A stretch of 10,077 nt of DNA, taken from contig CAMFIY010000083.1 in assembly GCA_945952575.1 (NCBI GenBank), positions 1-10,077 of the forward strand, read 5' to 3'. This DNA is from an uncultured Leucobacter sp. Lineage in GTDB: Bacteria; Actinomycetota; Actinomycetes; Actinomycetales; Microbacteriaceae. Numbering within the stretch: position 1 is the stretch's first letter; each line of letters starts with the position of its first letter. The notes beneath the pieces are model-generated. The model ran no database searches, was not told the origin of the DNA, and worked only from the letters and a program-made list of their open reading frames with translations. Below, piece after piece: positions 1-6,249 of the stretch. The translations under genes were made by a program, and so were the position numbers.

Positions 1-147
1 CCGCGCCTGGGCCAAGGTGTCGGCGTAGCAGGCATGCACCAGCCGGGCGTAGTGGCGCAGCACGGCGGCCACGTCGGCATCGAACGCGCGCGCCGGCAGC
101 GCCGCGGCCAGCGCCGTCAGCAGCAATGAGCGACGCCCGACGTCCAT
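1..147 (-). CDS. Imelysin-like secreted protein, N-terminal fragment (runs off left edge)
   Basis: The 49 codons visible on the minus strand start at ATG 147-145, five bases after the iolE stop, and continue past the window edge. The protein opens with MDVGRRSLLLTALAAALPARA, a twin-arginine followed by a hydrophobic core and an Ala-x-Ala-type cleavage site. This predicts export by Sec or possibly Tat. The mature start contains VLRHYARLVHACYADTLAQA. That resembles the first helix of imelysin-family proteins (IrpA/EfeO-like, peptidase M75 relatives), which are periplasmic proteins usually tied to iron uptake; this match is from memory. A weak TGAGG lies just upstream of the ATG and overlaps the end of iolE, so the two genes may be co-translated. 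No iron-binding or catalytic residues can be judged because about 85% of the protein is missing. It could be another helical exported protein, but the family call is fairly good. Confidence 0.55.
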   Translation of the reverse strand, partial: MDVGRRSLLLTALAAALPARAFDADVAAVLRHYARLVHACYADTLAQAR

Positions 148-152
148 GAGCC

Positions 153-480
153 TCAGGCCGGCGCGCCGATGCGCTCAACCAGCCGCGCCAGCGTCTGGTA
201 GCCCTTGCGCGCGTACTCGCGGCTGGGCGCGACGGCCGGATCCTGCTCGGCCTCGACGACCAGCCAACCCTGGTAGCCGCCGCCATGCAGCGTGCGCAGC
301 ACACGCTCGAAGTCGATGACGCCGTCGCCAGGCACGGTGAAGGTACCCATCAGCACGCCGTTCAGGAAGGACCACCCGTCATTTCGCGCCTGCGCGACCA
401 ACTGGGGCCGCACGTCTTTGCAGTGCACATGGACGACGCGCGCCAGGTGTTTCTCCAGCAAAGCCACGGGATCGGCGCCG
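153..480 (-). pseudogene. iolE: IolE-type myo-inosose-2 dehydratase / sugar-phosphate isomerase, C-terminal fragment cut at ~480
   Basis: IolE dehydrates 2-keto-myo-inositol in inositol catabolism. It is a cytoplasmic TIM-barrel metalloenzyme of about 300 residues. Only the last ~108 residues are present. They begin at GADPVALLEKH, then RVVHVHCKDVR (late-barrel metal-site strand), GTFTVPGDGVIDF, and WLVVEAEQDPAV (C-terminal strand with the metal-binding Glu region), and end at TGA 155-153. These blocks match IolE in order, as I recall the family. The coding sense is lost upstream of about 480. Reading on in frame gives a Ser-rich stretch that is only the reverse of the oxidase gene on the plus strand. 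I therefore end the gene there rather than at the ATG at 518. The missing ~190 residues are not in the window. It is listed as broken because no complete gene can exist here, but the break may be an assembly artefact. Confidence in the family is high; another member of the xylose-isomerase-like barrel family is the alternative. Confidence 0.8.
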
Positions 481-484
481 CCGG
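474..484. other. Chimeric junction between two unrelated sequences
   Basis: To the left, minus-strand IolE homology is continuous up to the GADP residues at about 479. To the right, plus-strand FAD-oxidase homology begins with PAVLELLD at 481. Both genes are cut internally at the same GC-rich spot (gcgccgccggcgg), with no insertion-sequence end, tRNA or target duplication visible. GATC tetranucleotides are sparse to the left (two seen in 480 bases) and frequent to the right (about ten in the next 640). This suggests two source genomes joined at short homology. Confidence 0.75.
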
Positions 485-1119
485 CGGTGCTGGAACTGCT
501 CGACGCCGTCGCACTCACCGCGATCCGGGCCTTCGACGCGGAGCCCGACCTGCCCGGGTCGGCGCGGGCGTGGCTGCTCGCCGTCAGCGACGCCCGTGTG
601 GGCGCCGACGCGGAGCTCGACTCCTTCGAGCGGATCTTCGCACTGCACGGCGCACTGCAGACGCGACGCGCCGAGTCGCCGGAGGAGCTGGATGCGCTCT
701 TCGCCGTGCGTCGCGCGCTGCACCCCGGGCTGGACGCCTTCGCGGGGGCGTCGGTTCACGGCGACATCGCGGTCCCGCGGTCCGCACTGATCGAGTTCGT
801 CGATCGTGCCGCCGAGGTCTCGGAGCGATTCGGCATCGCGATCTCGATCGGCGGACACGTCGGCGACGGCAACCTGCATCCGGCCGTCGCCTTCGACCCG
901 GACGATGCCGATCAGGTCGCGCGCGCTCATGCGGCGACCGACGCGCTTCTCGCCGTCGCTCAGGATCTCGGCGGCACCATCTCGGGCGAGCACGGGATCG
1001 GCACGGAGAAGCTGCACGCGCTCGACGGCGAGCTCTCGCCGCGTGTCCGCGAGCTGCAGCGGGCGATCAAAGCGGCGTTCGACCCGAAGGGCCTGCTCAA
1101 CCCGGGAAAGAAGATCTGA
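481..1119 (+). pseudogene. GlcD-type FAD-linked oxidase, C-terminal part only
   Basis: This is the C-terminal ~212 residues of a flavoprotein of the glycolate oxidase GlcD / D-lactate dehydrogenase group (VAO superfamily), which oxidises 2-hydroxy acids in the cytoplasm or at the membrane. It starts in the conserved PAVLELLD block. It then carries the metal-site motif GHVGDGNLHP (about 853-882) and GEHGIGTEK (about 985-1011), and ends with the typical FDPKGLLNPGKKI. Family members are about 450-470 residues, so the whole N-terminal FAD-binding half is missing. The reading frame stays open upstream to about 292 only because the antisense of iolE has no stops in this frame. The upstream residues (many S, T, R, C) have no family resemblance, so no start codon is assigned. 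The substrate cannot be told from this half. The gene ends 71 bases before parA, and in an intact chromosome it would be a neighbour of the segregation operon. Confidence 0.82.
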
Positions 1120-1127
1120 CGCCGCGA

Positions 1128-1133
1128 TAGGAT
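1128..1133 (+). promoter_or_regulatory. Possible -10 box (TAGGAT) for the parA operon
   Basis: TAGGAT lies just after the oxidase stop and 58 bases before the parA start. It fits the TANNNT -10 pattern common in high-GC actinobacteria. No good -35 is seen 17-18 bases upstream (ggaaag or gggaaa), so the call rests on the -10 box and its position in the only sizeable gap before a long gene run. A start at about 1139-1141 would place the hairpin at 1141-1167 at the very 5' end of the transcript. Confidence 0.35.
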
Positions 1134-1140
1134 GGTGCAT

Positions 1141-1167
1141 CGGCGATCCGGGAGTCGGGATCCGCCG
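1141..1167 (+). repeat. Imperfect inverted repeat / hairpin in the parA leader
   Basis: CGGCGATCC (1141-1149) can pair with GGATCCGCCG (1158-1167), giving nine base pairs with one bulged C at 1163 and an 8-base loop GGGAGTCG. There is no T-run after it, so an intrinsic terminator for the oxidase gene is not well supported. It could stabilise the 5' end of the operon mRNA, act as an operator, or be chance in GC-rich DNA. The nearest ribosome binding site (GGGAG at 1184-1188) lies outside the stem. Confidence 0.4.
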
Positions 1168-1190
1168 TTCAGACGAGGCAGAAGGGAGCC

Positions 1191-2048
1191 GTGGTGGCGA
1201 AGAGCGAGAGCAAGCTCGGTCCGACCGGGCGGCCCGAACGCTTCTACCCCGTTCCGGTGAAACTCGACCGGCACGGCCCGGCGCGCATCATCTCGATGTG
1301 CAATCAGAAGGGCGGCGTGGGCAAGACCACGACCACCATCAACCTGGGCGCCGCACTCGCCCGCTACGGGCGGCGGGTGCTCGCCGTGGACTTCGATCCG
1401 CAGGGCGCCCTCTCAGCCGGTCTCGGCGTTCCGGCGCACGAGGTGCCCACGATCTACGACCTCATGCTCGGCAAGGTGAAGGATCCGGCAGCGGTGATCC
1501 AGCGCACCGGCGTCGAGGGACTCGACGTGATTCCGGCGAACATCGATCTCTCCGCCGCCGAGGTGCACCTGATCAGCGAGGTCGCCCGGGAGCAGATCCT
1601 GGCCGGCGTGCTGCGCAAGGTGGCGGATCAGTACGACGTGATCCTGATCGACTGCCAGCCCTCACTCGGCCTGCTGACGGTGAACGCCCTCACCGCGAGC
1701 CACGGCGTGCTGATCCCGCTCGCCTGCGAGTACTTCGCCCTGCGCGGCGTCGCACTGCTCATCGAGACGGTCGACAAGGTGCGGGATCGACTGAACCCGA
1801 GCCTCGAGCTCGACGGCATCATCGCCACGATGTACGACCCCCGCACCCTGCACGCCCGGGAGGTGCTGGAGCGCGTGGTCGCCACGTTCGACGACAAGGT
1901 CTTCGACACGGTGATCGGACGCACGGTGAAGCTGCCCGACGCTTCGGTCGCGGCCAAGCCGATCCTCGAGTACGCGCCCGAGAACGCGGCGTCCGAGGCG
2001 TATCTCCAGCTCTCCCGGGAGCTCGTGCTCCGCGGCACCGTGGCCTGA
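1191..2048 (+). CDS. ParA-family (deviant Walker) ATPase next to scpAB
   Basis: This is a cytoplasmic P-loop ATPase of the ParA/Soj/MinD group, 285 residues. The deviant Walker A is KGGVGKT at residues 40-46 with the signature lysine. Walker A' (VLAVDFDPQG) is at about 63-72 and Walker B (VILIDCQPS) at about 150-158. These are known to drive ATP-dependent dimerisation and nonspecific DNA binding in the family. An N-terminal ~32-residue basic extension precedes the fold. The homologue in M. tuberculosis (Rv1708) sits at the same place before scpA. No parB is adjacent, so this is unlikely to be the origin-proximal ParAB pair; a role with SMC-ScpAB is an inference from position only. Two GTG codons stand in tandem (1191, 1194). 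The GGGAG at 1184-1188 is better spaced for 1194, so the true protein may be one residue shorter. It ends 7 bases before scpA. Confidence 0.88.
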   Translation: MVAKSESKLGPTGRPERFYPVPVKLDRHGPARIISMCNQKGGVGKTTTTINLGAALARYGRRVLAVDFDPQGALSAGLGVPAHEVPTIYDLMLGKVKDPAAVIQRTGVEGLDVIPANIDLSAAEVHLISEVAREQILAGVLRKVADQYDVILIDCQPSLGLLTVNALTASHGVLIPLACEYFALRGVALLIETVDKVRDRLNPSLELDGIIATMYDPRTLHAREVLERVVATFDDKVFDTVIGRTVKLPDASVAAKPILEYAPENAASEAYLQLSRELVLRGTVA

Positions 2049-2055
2049 GGCCGGC

Positions 2056-2895
2056 GTGTCCGCGTTGCCGGTCGACGAGATCGAGGAGGCGTCGAGTCCG
2101 GACGACGGGTTCCGCGTCAGCCTGGAGGTGTTCGACGGCCCGTTCGATCTGCTGCTCAGCCTGATCTCGAAGCACGAGCTGGACATCACCGAGGTCTCGC
2201 TCAGCCTGGTCACCGACGAGTTCATCTCGTACCTCTCTTCGCTCGAAGGGCAGGGGCTCGTCGAGCTCGATCGTGCGAGCGAGTTCCTCGTGGTCGCCGC
2301 GACGCTGCTCGACCTGAAGGTCGCGAGCCTGCTGCCGCAGGGCGAGGTGGTCGATGCCGAGGATGTCGCGCTGCTCGAAGCCCGGGATCTGCTCTTCGCG
2401 CGCCTGCTGCAGTACCGGGCGTTCAAGCAGGCGAGCGCCTGGTTCGCCGGCCGTCTCGAGGAGGAGTCGCGGCGGCATTCGCGGCAGGTGCCGCTCGACC
2501 CCAGGTATCGGGATCGCGGACCCGAGCTGGTGTGGACGCTCTCGCTCGACGACTTCGCCGCGCTCGCCATGCTCGCCTTCGCGCCGAAGGAACTGCCGAC
2601 CGTCGGACTCGACCACCTGCACGCGCCGCTCGTCTCGATCCGCGAGCAGGCGGCCGTCGTCGTGTCGATGCTGCGCGCCGGAGGGGTGCACACGTTCCGG
2701 GCGCTGATCGCCGGTGTGGATCCGACCTCCGAGCGCGGCGTGATCGTGGCGCGCTTCCTCGCGATCCTCGAGCTGTACCGGCGGGACGCCGTCGGATTCG
2801 ATCAGCCCGAGCCGCTCGGCGAGTTGCATGTCGAGTGGGTCGGCGAGGGTTGGAGCGACGACGAACTGGCGACGCTGGGCGGAGACTATGACTGA
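2056..2895 (+). CDS. scpA: Segregation and condensation protein A (kleisin)
   Basis: ScpA is the kleisin that bridges the SMC dimer and ScpB in the bacterial condensin complex, which acts on the nucleoid in chromosome compaction and segregation. The N-terminal SMC-binding block has VFDGPFDLLLSLISKHELDI at residues 25-44. A second conserved helix, ASEFLVVAATLLDLKVASLL, is at 74-93. The C-terminal winged helix that meets the other SMC head is at about 222-262 and includes VARFLAILELYR. The 279-residue length is normal. The start is GTG 2056, seven bases after the parA stop, with TGAGG at 2046-2050 as a modest ribosome binding site that overlaps that stop. This suggests reinitiation after parA. 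The protein is acidic at both ends. The stop overlaps the scpB start by 8 bases, fitting 1:2 complex subunits made from one message. SMC itself is not in the window. Confidence 0.95.
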   Translation: MSALPVDEIEEASSPDDGFRVSLEVFDGPFDLLLSLISKHELDITEVSLSLVTDEFISYLSSLEGQGLVELDRASEFLVVAATLLDLKVASLLPQGEVVDAEDVALLEARDLLFARLLQYRAFKQASAWFAGRLEEESRRHSRQVPLDPRYRDRGPELVWTLSLDDFAALAMLAFAPKELPTVGLDHLHAPLVSIREQAAVVVSMLRAGGVHTFRALIAGVDPTSERGVIVARFLAILELYRRDAVGFDQPEPLGELHVEWVGEGWSDDELATLGGDYD

Positions 2896-2917
2896 AGAGA
2901 TCGTGACTGAAGAGATC
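2888..2917 (+). repeat. 15-base tandem duplication at the scpB start
   Basis: ATGACTGAAGAGATC (2888-2902) is followed at once by GTGACTGAAGAGATC (2903-2917), and a third GTG follows at 2918. The two copies differ only at the first base, which leaves two potential start codons in frame, and the protein begins MTEEI-VTEEI-V. A replication-slippage origin is the simple explanation. Confidence 0.9.
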
Positions 2918-3544
2918 GTGAACGACGGGACCCCGAACGACGAGGCGGTCGAGAGCACGTCCAACCCCGAACTCGCCCGCGCGCGCGCCGAGCACACGCT
3001 CGAGCAGCAGCTCGAGGCGCTGCTGCTCGTCGCCGACGAGCCGATCAGCGCCGTAGGGCTCGCCACCGCCGCGGATCGGCCGGTGCGCGAGGTCCGCCGC
3101 GCCGTCGAGGTGCTCATCACCGACTACGACGGTGGGAACGGAGGCCCGCAGCGCGGTTTCGAGCTGCGCGAAGTGGCGGGCGGATACCGTTTCTACGTGC
3201 GGGAGGCGCTGGATCCGGTGGTCGCCGACTTCGTGCAGCAGCAGTCGCCCTCGCGGCTCTCGCAGGCGGCGCTGGAGACGCTCGCCGTGGTCGCCTATCG
3301 TCAGCCCATCTCGCGCGGCGCCATCGCCTCCGTGCGCGCGGTGAACGTCGACAGCGTGGTGCGCACACTCGTCGGACGCGGCCTGATCACCGAGGTCGGC
3401 CACGACTCCGAGACGGGTGCGATCCTCTACGGCACCGATGATTCGCTGCTCGGCCATCTCGGGATCGCCGGGCTCGACGAGCTGCCGCCGATCGCTCCGC
3501 TGCTCGACGACCCCAAGGATGACTTCGATGGCGAACGCTTCTGA
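2888..3544 (+). CDS. scpB: Segregation and condensation protein B
   Basis: ScpB dimers bind the central part of ScpA in the SMC-ScpAB condensin. The two winged-helix domains are visible. The first spans about residues 37-105 (LEALLLVADEPIS to GGYRFYVRE). The second, about 122-198, has the hallmark blocks SRLSQAALETLAVVAYRQP, ISRGAIASVR and VVRTLVGRGLI. The 218-residue length is normal. I chose ATG 2888, inside the end of scpA, because GGAG (2881-2884) precedes it and the family homology begins only after it; the frame stays open upstream to 2828. The first five codons are duplicated in tandem (2888-2902 and 2903-2917), so GTG 2903 and GTG 2918 are alternative starts. The N-terminal ~35 residues are acidic and probably disordered. 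The 3' end overlaps rluB by 17 bases. Confidence 0.93.
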   Translation: MTEEIVTEEIVNDGTPNDEAVESTSNPELARARAEHTLEQQLEALLLVADEPISAVGLATAADRPVREVRRAVEVLITDYDGGNGGPQRGFELREVAGGYRFYVREALDPVVADFVQQQSPSRLSQAALETLAVVAYRQPISRGAIASVRAVNVDSVVRTLVGRGLITEVGHDSETGAILYGTDDSLLGHLGIAGLDELPPIAPLLDDPKDDFDGERF

Positions 3545-4439
3545 GACCGGTGCGGACGGGGCCCGGGCCGAGCACGACCCCGCGCAGCCGGATCCGCGCC
3601 CCAGACTGCAGAAGGCTCTTGCCCAGGCGGGGGTGGCCTCCAGGCGCGCCTGCGAGGCGCTGATCCTCGGCGGCCGCGTCGAGGTCAACGGCGAGGTCGT
3701 GTTCGAGATGGGCAGCCGGATCGATCCGGAGGCGGACGAGGTGCGCGTGGACGGCGTCGTCGTACAGCTGGACGCCTCGAAGCGCTACTTCGTGCTGAAC
3801 AAGCCGCGCGGCGTGGTCTCGACCATGCGCGACGAGCAGGGCCGCCCCGACCTCCGGGAGTTCACGGACCAGGTGGAGGATCGGCTCTACAACGTCGGCC
3901 GACTCGACACCGACACCTCCGGCCTCCTCGTGCTGACCAATGACGGCGACCTCGCGCACCGGCTCGCGCATCCGCGCTTCGGCGTGCAGAAGACCTACGT
4001 CGCGAAGGTGCGCGGCCGCGTCACCCCCGCCGTGATCCAGCGGCTGAAGGACGGGGTCGAGCTCGAGGACGGTCCGATCCGCGTCGATGCGGCGAAGCTG
4101 CTCCCCGGCGGGACGTCGAAGTCGCATTCGCTCGTGGAGGTGACCCTGCACTCCGGACGGAATCGGATCGTCCGGCGCATGCTCGCGGCCGTCGGACACC
4201 CGGTGGACGAGCTCGTGCGGCGCCGGTTCGGACCGCTGCACCTCGGCACGCTGCGCTCGGGGGAGATGCGCGAGCTCTCGGGCGCGGAGCGCGGGGCCCT
4301 GCTGAGCGCCGCGGAGGACGGCGAGGACCACGCCGCGAGCGGGATCACCGCCGGGCGTCCCGGCGACGGCAAGGGGGCGAAAGGGATGCGCGGCGTGGCC
4401 GCGCGCGGCAACCCGCACGGCAGGAACGGAGAGCGATGA
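3528..4439 (+). CDS. rluB: RluB-type 23S rRNA pseudouridine synthase
   Basis: This enzyme isomerises a uridine to pseudouridine in large-subunit rRNA; E. coli RluB acts at U2605. The RluB/RsuA family layout is clear. An S4 RNA-binding domain covers about residues 25-72 (RLQKALAQAGVASRRACE, GGRVEVNGEVV). Next comes YFVLNKPRGVVST at 87-99. The catalytic block is GRLDTDTSGLLVLTNDGDLA, with the nucleophile Asp at residue 127. The last block is HSGRNRIVRRMLAAVGHPV at 208-226. The length of 303 includes a Gly/Arg/Lys-rich tail from about 265 that probably touches RNA. I chose ATG 3528 because AAGGA at 3515-3519 is well spaced and the S4 domain follows. The open frame upstream to 3417 is antisense-like and Ser/Arg-rich. 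It overlaps scpB by 17 bases and tyrA by 4. RluB versus RluE/RsuA specificity cannot be proven, but its place after scpB is the usual one for RluB. Confidence 0.9.
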   Translation: MANASETGADGARAEHDPAQPDPRPRLQKALAQAGVASRRACEALILGGRVEVNGEVVFEMGSRIDPEADEVRVDGVVVQLDASKRYFVLNKPRGVVSTMRDEQGRPDLREFTDQVEDRLYNVGRLDTDTSGLLVLTNDGDLAHRLAHPRFGVQKTYVAKVRGRVTPAVIQRLKDGVELEDGPIRVDAAKLLPGGTSKSHSLVEVTLHSGRNRIVRRMLAAVGHPVDELVRRRFGPLHLGTLRSGEMRELSGAERGALLSAAEDGEDHAASGITAGRPGDGKGAKGMRGVAARGNPHGRNGER

Positions 4440-5539
4440 TGGGCGAGAGCTCGAACGGCCTGGCCAGCAGGGTCGGCGGCCAGATCCACGTGATCGGGGC
4501 CGGTCTGCTGGGCGCCAGCATCGGCCTCGGCCTGCGGGCGCACGGCGTCGACGTGACCCTCGAGGACGCCTCGCCGACCACGGCGCTGCTCGCCGCCGAC
4601 TACGGCGCCGGCCGGCCGCGCACGGCTGAGGATCCCGACCCGGCGCTCGTGGTCGTGGCGACGCCTCCGGACGTCACCGCAGATGTCGTCGAGCGCGCGC
4701 TCGCCGCGTTCCCGCGATCCTTCGTCACCGATGTCGCGAGCGTGAAGCTCGCTCCCTTCCGCGAACTGCAGCGACGCGGGATCGACCTCACGAACTACGT
4801 CGGGTCGCATCCGATGGCGGGTCGCGAGCGCGGCGGCGCGATCATGGCGCGCGCGGATCTCTTCGTCGCCCGACCCTGGATCATCTGCCGCGACGGCGAC
4901 ACCCCGGCGGCGGCCCTCTCGCTGATCGAGGCGATCGCGCTCGAGCTCGGCGCGACGCCGATGGAGATGACACCCGAGGAGCACGATCGGGCCGTCGGCC
5001 TGGTCTCGCACGTGCCGCAGGCCGTCGCGAGCCTCCTCGCCGGGCGACTGCTCCCGGCGAGCGAGCAGGCCATCGGGCTCGCGGGCCAGGGTCTCCGCGA
5101 CACGACGCGCATCGCCGCGAGCGATCCGGAGCTCTGGGTGCAGATCCTGGGTGCGAATCACCGCCCCGTCGTCGAGGCACTCGAGGCGCTGCAGGCCGAC
5201 CTCGCCGAGTTCACGGACGCCCTGCGCGCGCCCGATTCGCCCGGCGCGCGGCGGAGGATCGCGGATCTGCTCGCCGCCGGCGTGCGCGGCGTCAGCAGGA
5301 TCCCGGGCAAGCACGGCAGCAGCGAGCGCTTCACCACGGTCACCGTCCTGATCGACGACCGGCCGGGGCAGCTGGCCGCCCTGCTGACGGAACTCGGCGA
5401 ACTGGGCATTAACATGGAAGACTTGCGCCTCGAGCACTCGCCGGGCGCACAGATCGGTTTCGCCGAGATCGGGTTGCTGCCCGAGGTCGCCGGGCGGGCC
5501 GTCGCCGACCTGACCGAGCGCGGATGGAGGACCCTGTGA
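4436..5539 (+). CDS. tyrA: Prephenate dehydrogenase with C-terminal ACT domain
   Basis: The protein oxidatively decarboxylates prephenate to 4-hydroxyphenylpyruvate using NAD(P)+ in tyrosine synthesis, in the cytoplasm. The Rossmann nucleotide site is GAGLLGAS at residues 21-28. The active-site block GSHPMAGRERGG is at 123-134, with His125 the likely catalytic histidine of the family. The helical dimer domain has SHVPQAVASLLAG (191-203) and GQGLRDTTRIAASDPELW (217-234). An ACT domain follows at about 299-360 (TVTVLIDDRPGQLAALL, GINMEDL), usually a sensor for tyrosine feedback control. The length of 367 is typical for ACT-bearing TyrA. The start ATG 4436 overlaps the rluB stop (ATGA). A second ATG at 4439 is slightly better spaced from GGAG 4428-4431. 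It is a metabolic gene inside a segregation/ribosome run, translated in step with its neighbours. Arogenate specificity cannot be excluded from sequence. Confidence 0.93.
   Translation: MMGESSNGLASRVGGQIHVIGAGLLGASIGLGLRAHGVDVTLEDASPTTALLAADYGAGRPRTAEDPDPALVVVATPPDVTADVVERALAAFPRSFVTDVASVKLAPFRELQRRGIDLTNYVGSHPMAGRERGGAIMARADLFVARPWIICRDGDTPAAALSLIEAIALELGATPMEMTPEEHDRAVGLVSHVPQAVASLLAGRLLPASEQAIGLAGQGLRDTTRIAASDPELWVQILGANHRPVVEALEALQADLAEFTDALRAPDSPGARRRIADLLAAGVRGVSRIPGKHGSSERFTTVTVLIDDRPGQLAALLTELGELGINMEDLRLEHSPGAQIGFAEIGLLPEVAGRAVADLTERGWRTL
5526..5530 (+). promoter_or_regulatory. Ribosome binding site GGAGG that fixes the cmk start
   Basis: GGAGG with a five-base spacer (accct) to GTG 5536. 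It overlaps the last codons of tyrA, which fits translational coupling and argues against initiation at ATG 5524. Confidence 0.75.
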
Positions 5540-6249
5540 CCAGCACGAGCGATGCCGGCGGTGCGGCGCCGATCCTCGTCGCCATCGACGGTCCCGCCGG
5601 CAGCGGAAAATCGAGCGTCTCCCGCACCGCGGCCGAGCAACTCGGCTTCGGCATCCTGGACACGGGAGCCGCGTACCGCTCGCTGGCCTGGGCCGCGCTG
5701 CGCAGCGGTATCGACCTGGACGACGCCGGCGAGGTCGCCGGACTGCTCGACGCCTGGGGGTACGCCATCACGCTCATCGGCGCCCAGCGGGTCACGGTGC
5801 GACTGCCGGGGCTCGATCCGATCGACGTCACCGCCGAGATCCGGGATCCCGGGATCAGCGCGCAGGTGAGCCGGGTCTCGAAGCACCCCGAGGTGCGCGG
5901 CCGCTTGAACGCGATGTTCCGCGAACTGGTCGCCGACTCGGGGCTCCCCGGCGTGGTGATCGAGGGCCGCGATGTGACGACGGTGATCGCTCCCGACGCC
6001 CCGGTACGGCTGCTGCTGACCGCTTCGCCCGAGGTGCGGGCGGCGCGGCGGGCGGGCGAGCTGCCGGGTCTGAGCCAGGCGCAGGTGCTCGCGGATCTGC
6101 GGGCACGGGACGCGAAGGATGCGCAGGTGGTCGACTTCGTGAACCCCGCCCCCGGGGTCGTGCTGGTCGACACCAGCGACTTGGATTTCGAGCAGTCGGT
6201 GCAGGCTGTGGTGGATGTGGTGCGACACGCACAGGAGGGCGCGCGATGA
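5536..6249 (+). CDS. cmk: Cytidylate (CMP/dCMP) kinase
   Basis: Cmk phosphorylates CMP and dCMP with ATP in the cytoplasm, supplying CDP/dCDP. The P-loop is GPAGSGKSSVSR at residues 19-30. LDTGAAYRSLA (41-51) holds the CMP-binding Asp, Tyr and Arg. EIRDPGISAQVS (101-112) and IEGRDVTTVIAPDA (142-155) cover the CMP site and the lid-proximal loop, and LTASPEVRAARRAGE (161-175) is the lid arginine region. The common GRDIGT is GRDVTT here, a mild change. At 237 residues it is normal size. I chose GTG 5536, not ATG 5524, because GGAGG at 5526-5530 lies five bases before GTG and would fall inside the gene for the ATG; GTGA also overlaps the tyrA stop by 4 bases, like its neighbours. The stop overlaps der by 4 bases. 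Confidence 0.93.
   Translation: MTSTSDAGGAAPILVAIDGPAGSGKSSVSRTAAEQLGFGILDTGAAYRSLAWAALRSGIDLDDAGEVAGLLDAWGYAITLIGAQRVTVRLPGLDPIDVTAEIRDPGISAQVSRVSKHPEVRGRLNAMFRELVADSGLPGVVIEGRDVTTVIAPDAPVRLLLTASPEVRAARRAGELPGLSQAQVLADLRARDAKDAQVVDFVNPAPGVVLVDTSDLDFEQSVQAVVDVVRHAQEGAR
6233..6239 (+). promoter_or_regulatory. Strong ribosome binding site of der
   Basis: AGGAGGG six bases before ATG 6246 and inside the 3' end of cmk; the best Shine-Dalgarno match in the operon. It suggests that Der is made efficiently, or made independently of coupling to cmk. Confidence 0.75.

Noticed and set aside
292..1119. A single 275-residue plus-strand protein across the junction
   Set aside because: Its first ~60 residues are antisense to iolE and Ser/Arg/Cys-rich with no family match; only the part from about 481 is oxidase.
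806..2164. A 452-residue plus-strand open frame across the oxidase-parA gap
   Set aside because: It is a shifted frame of the oxidase and parA genes, dominated by Arg, Ser and Ala, with no motif.
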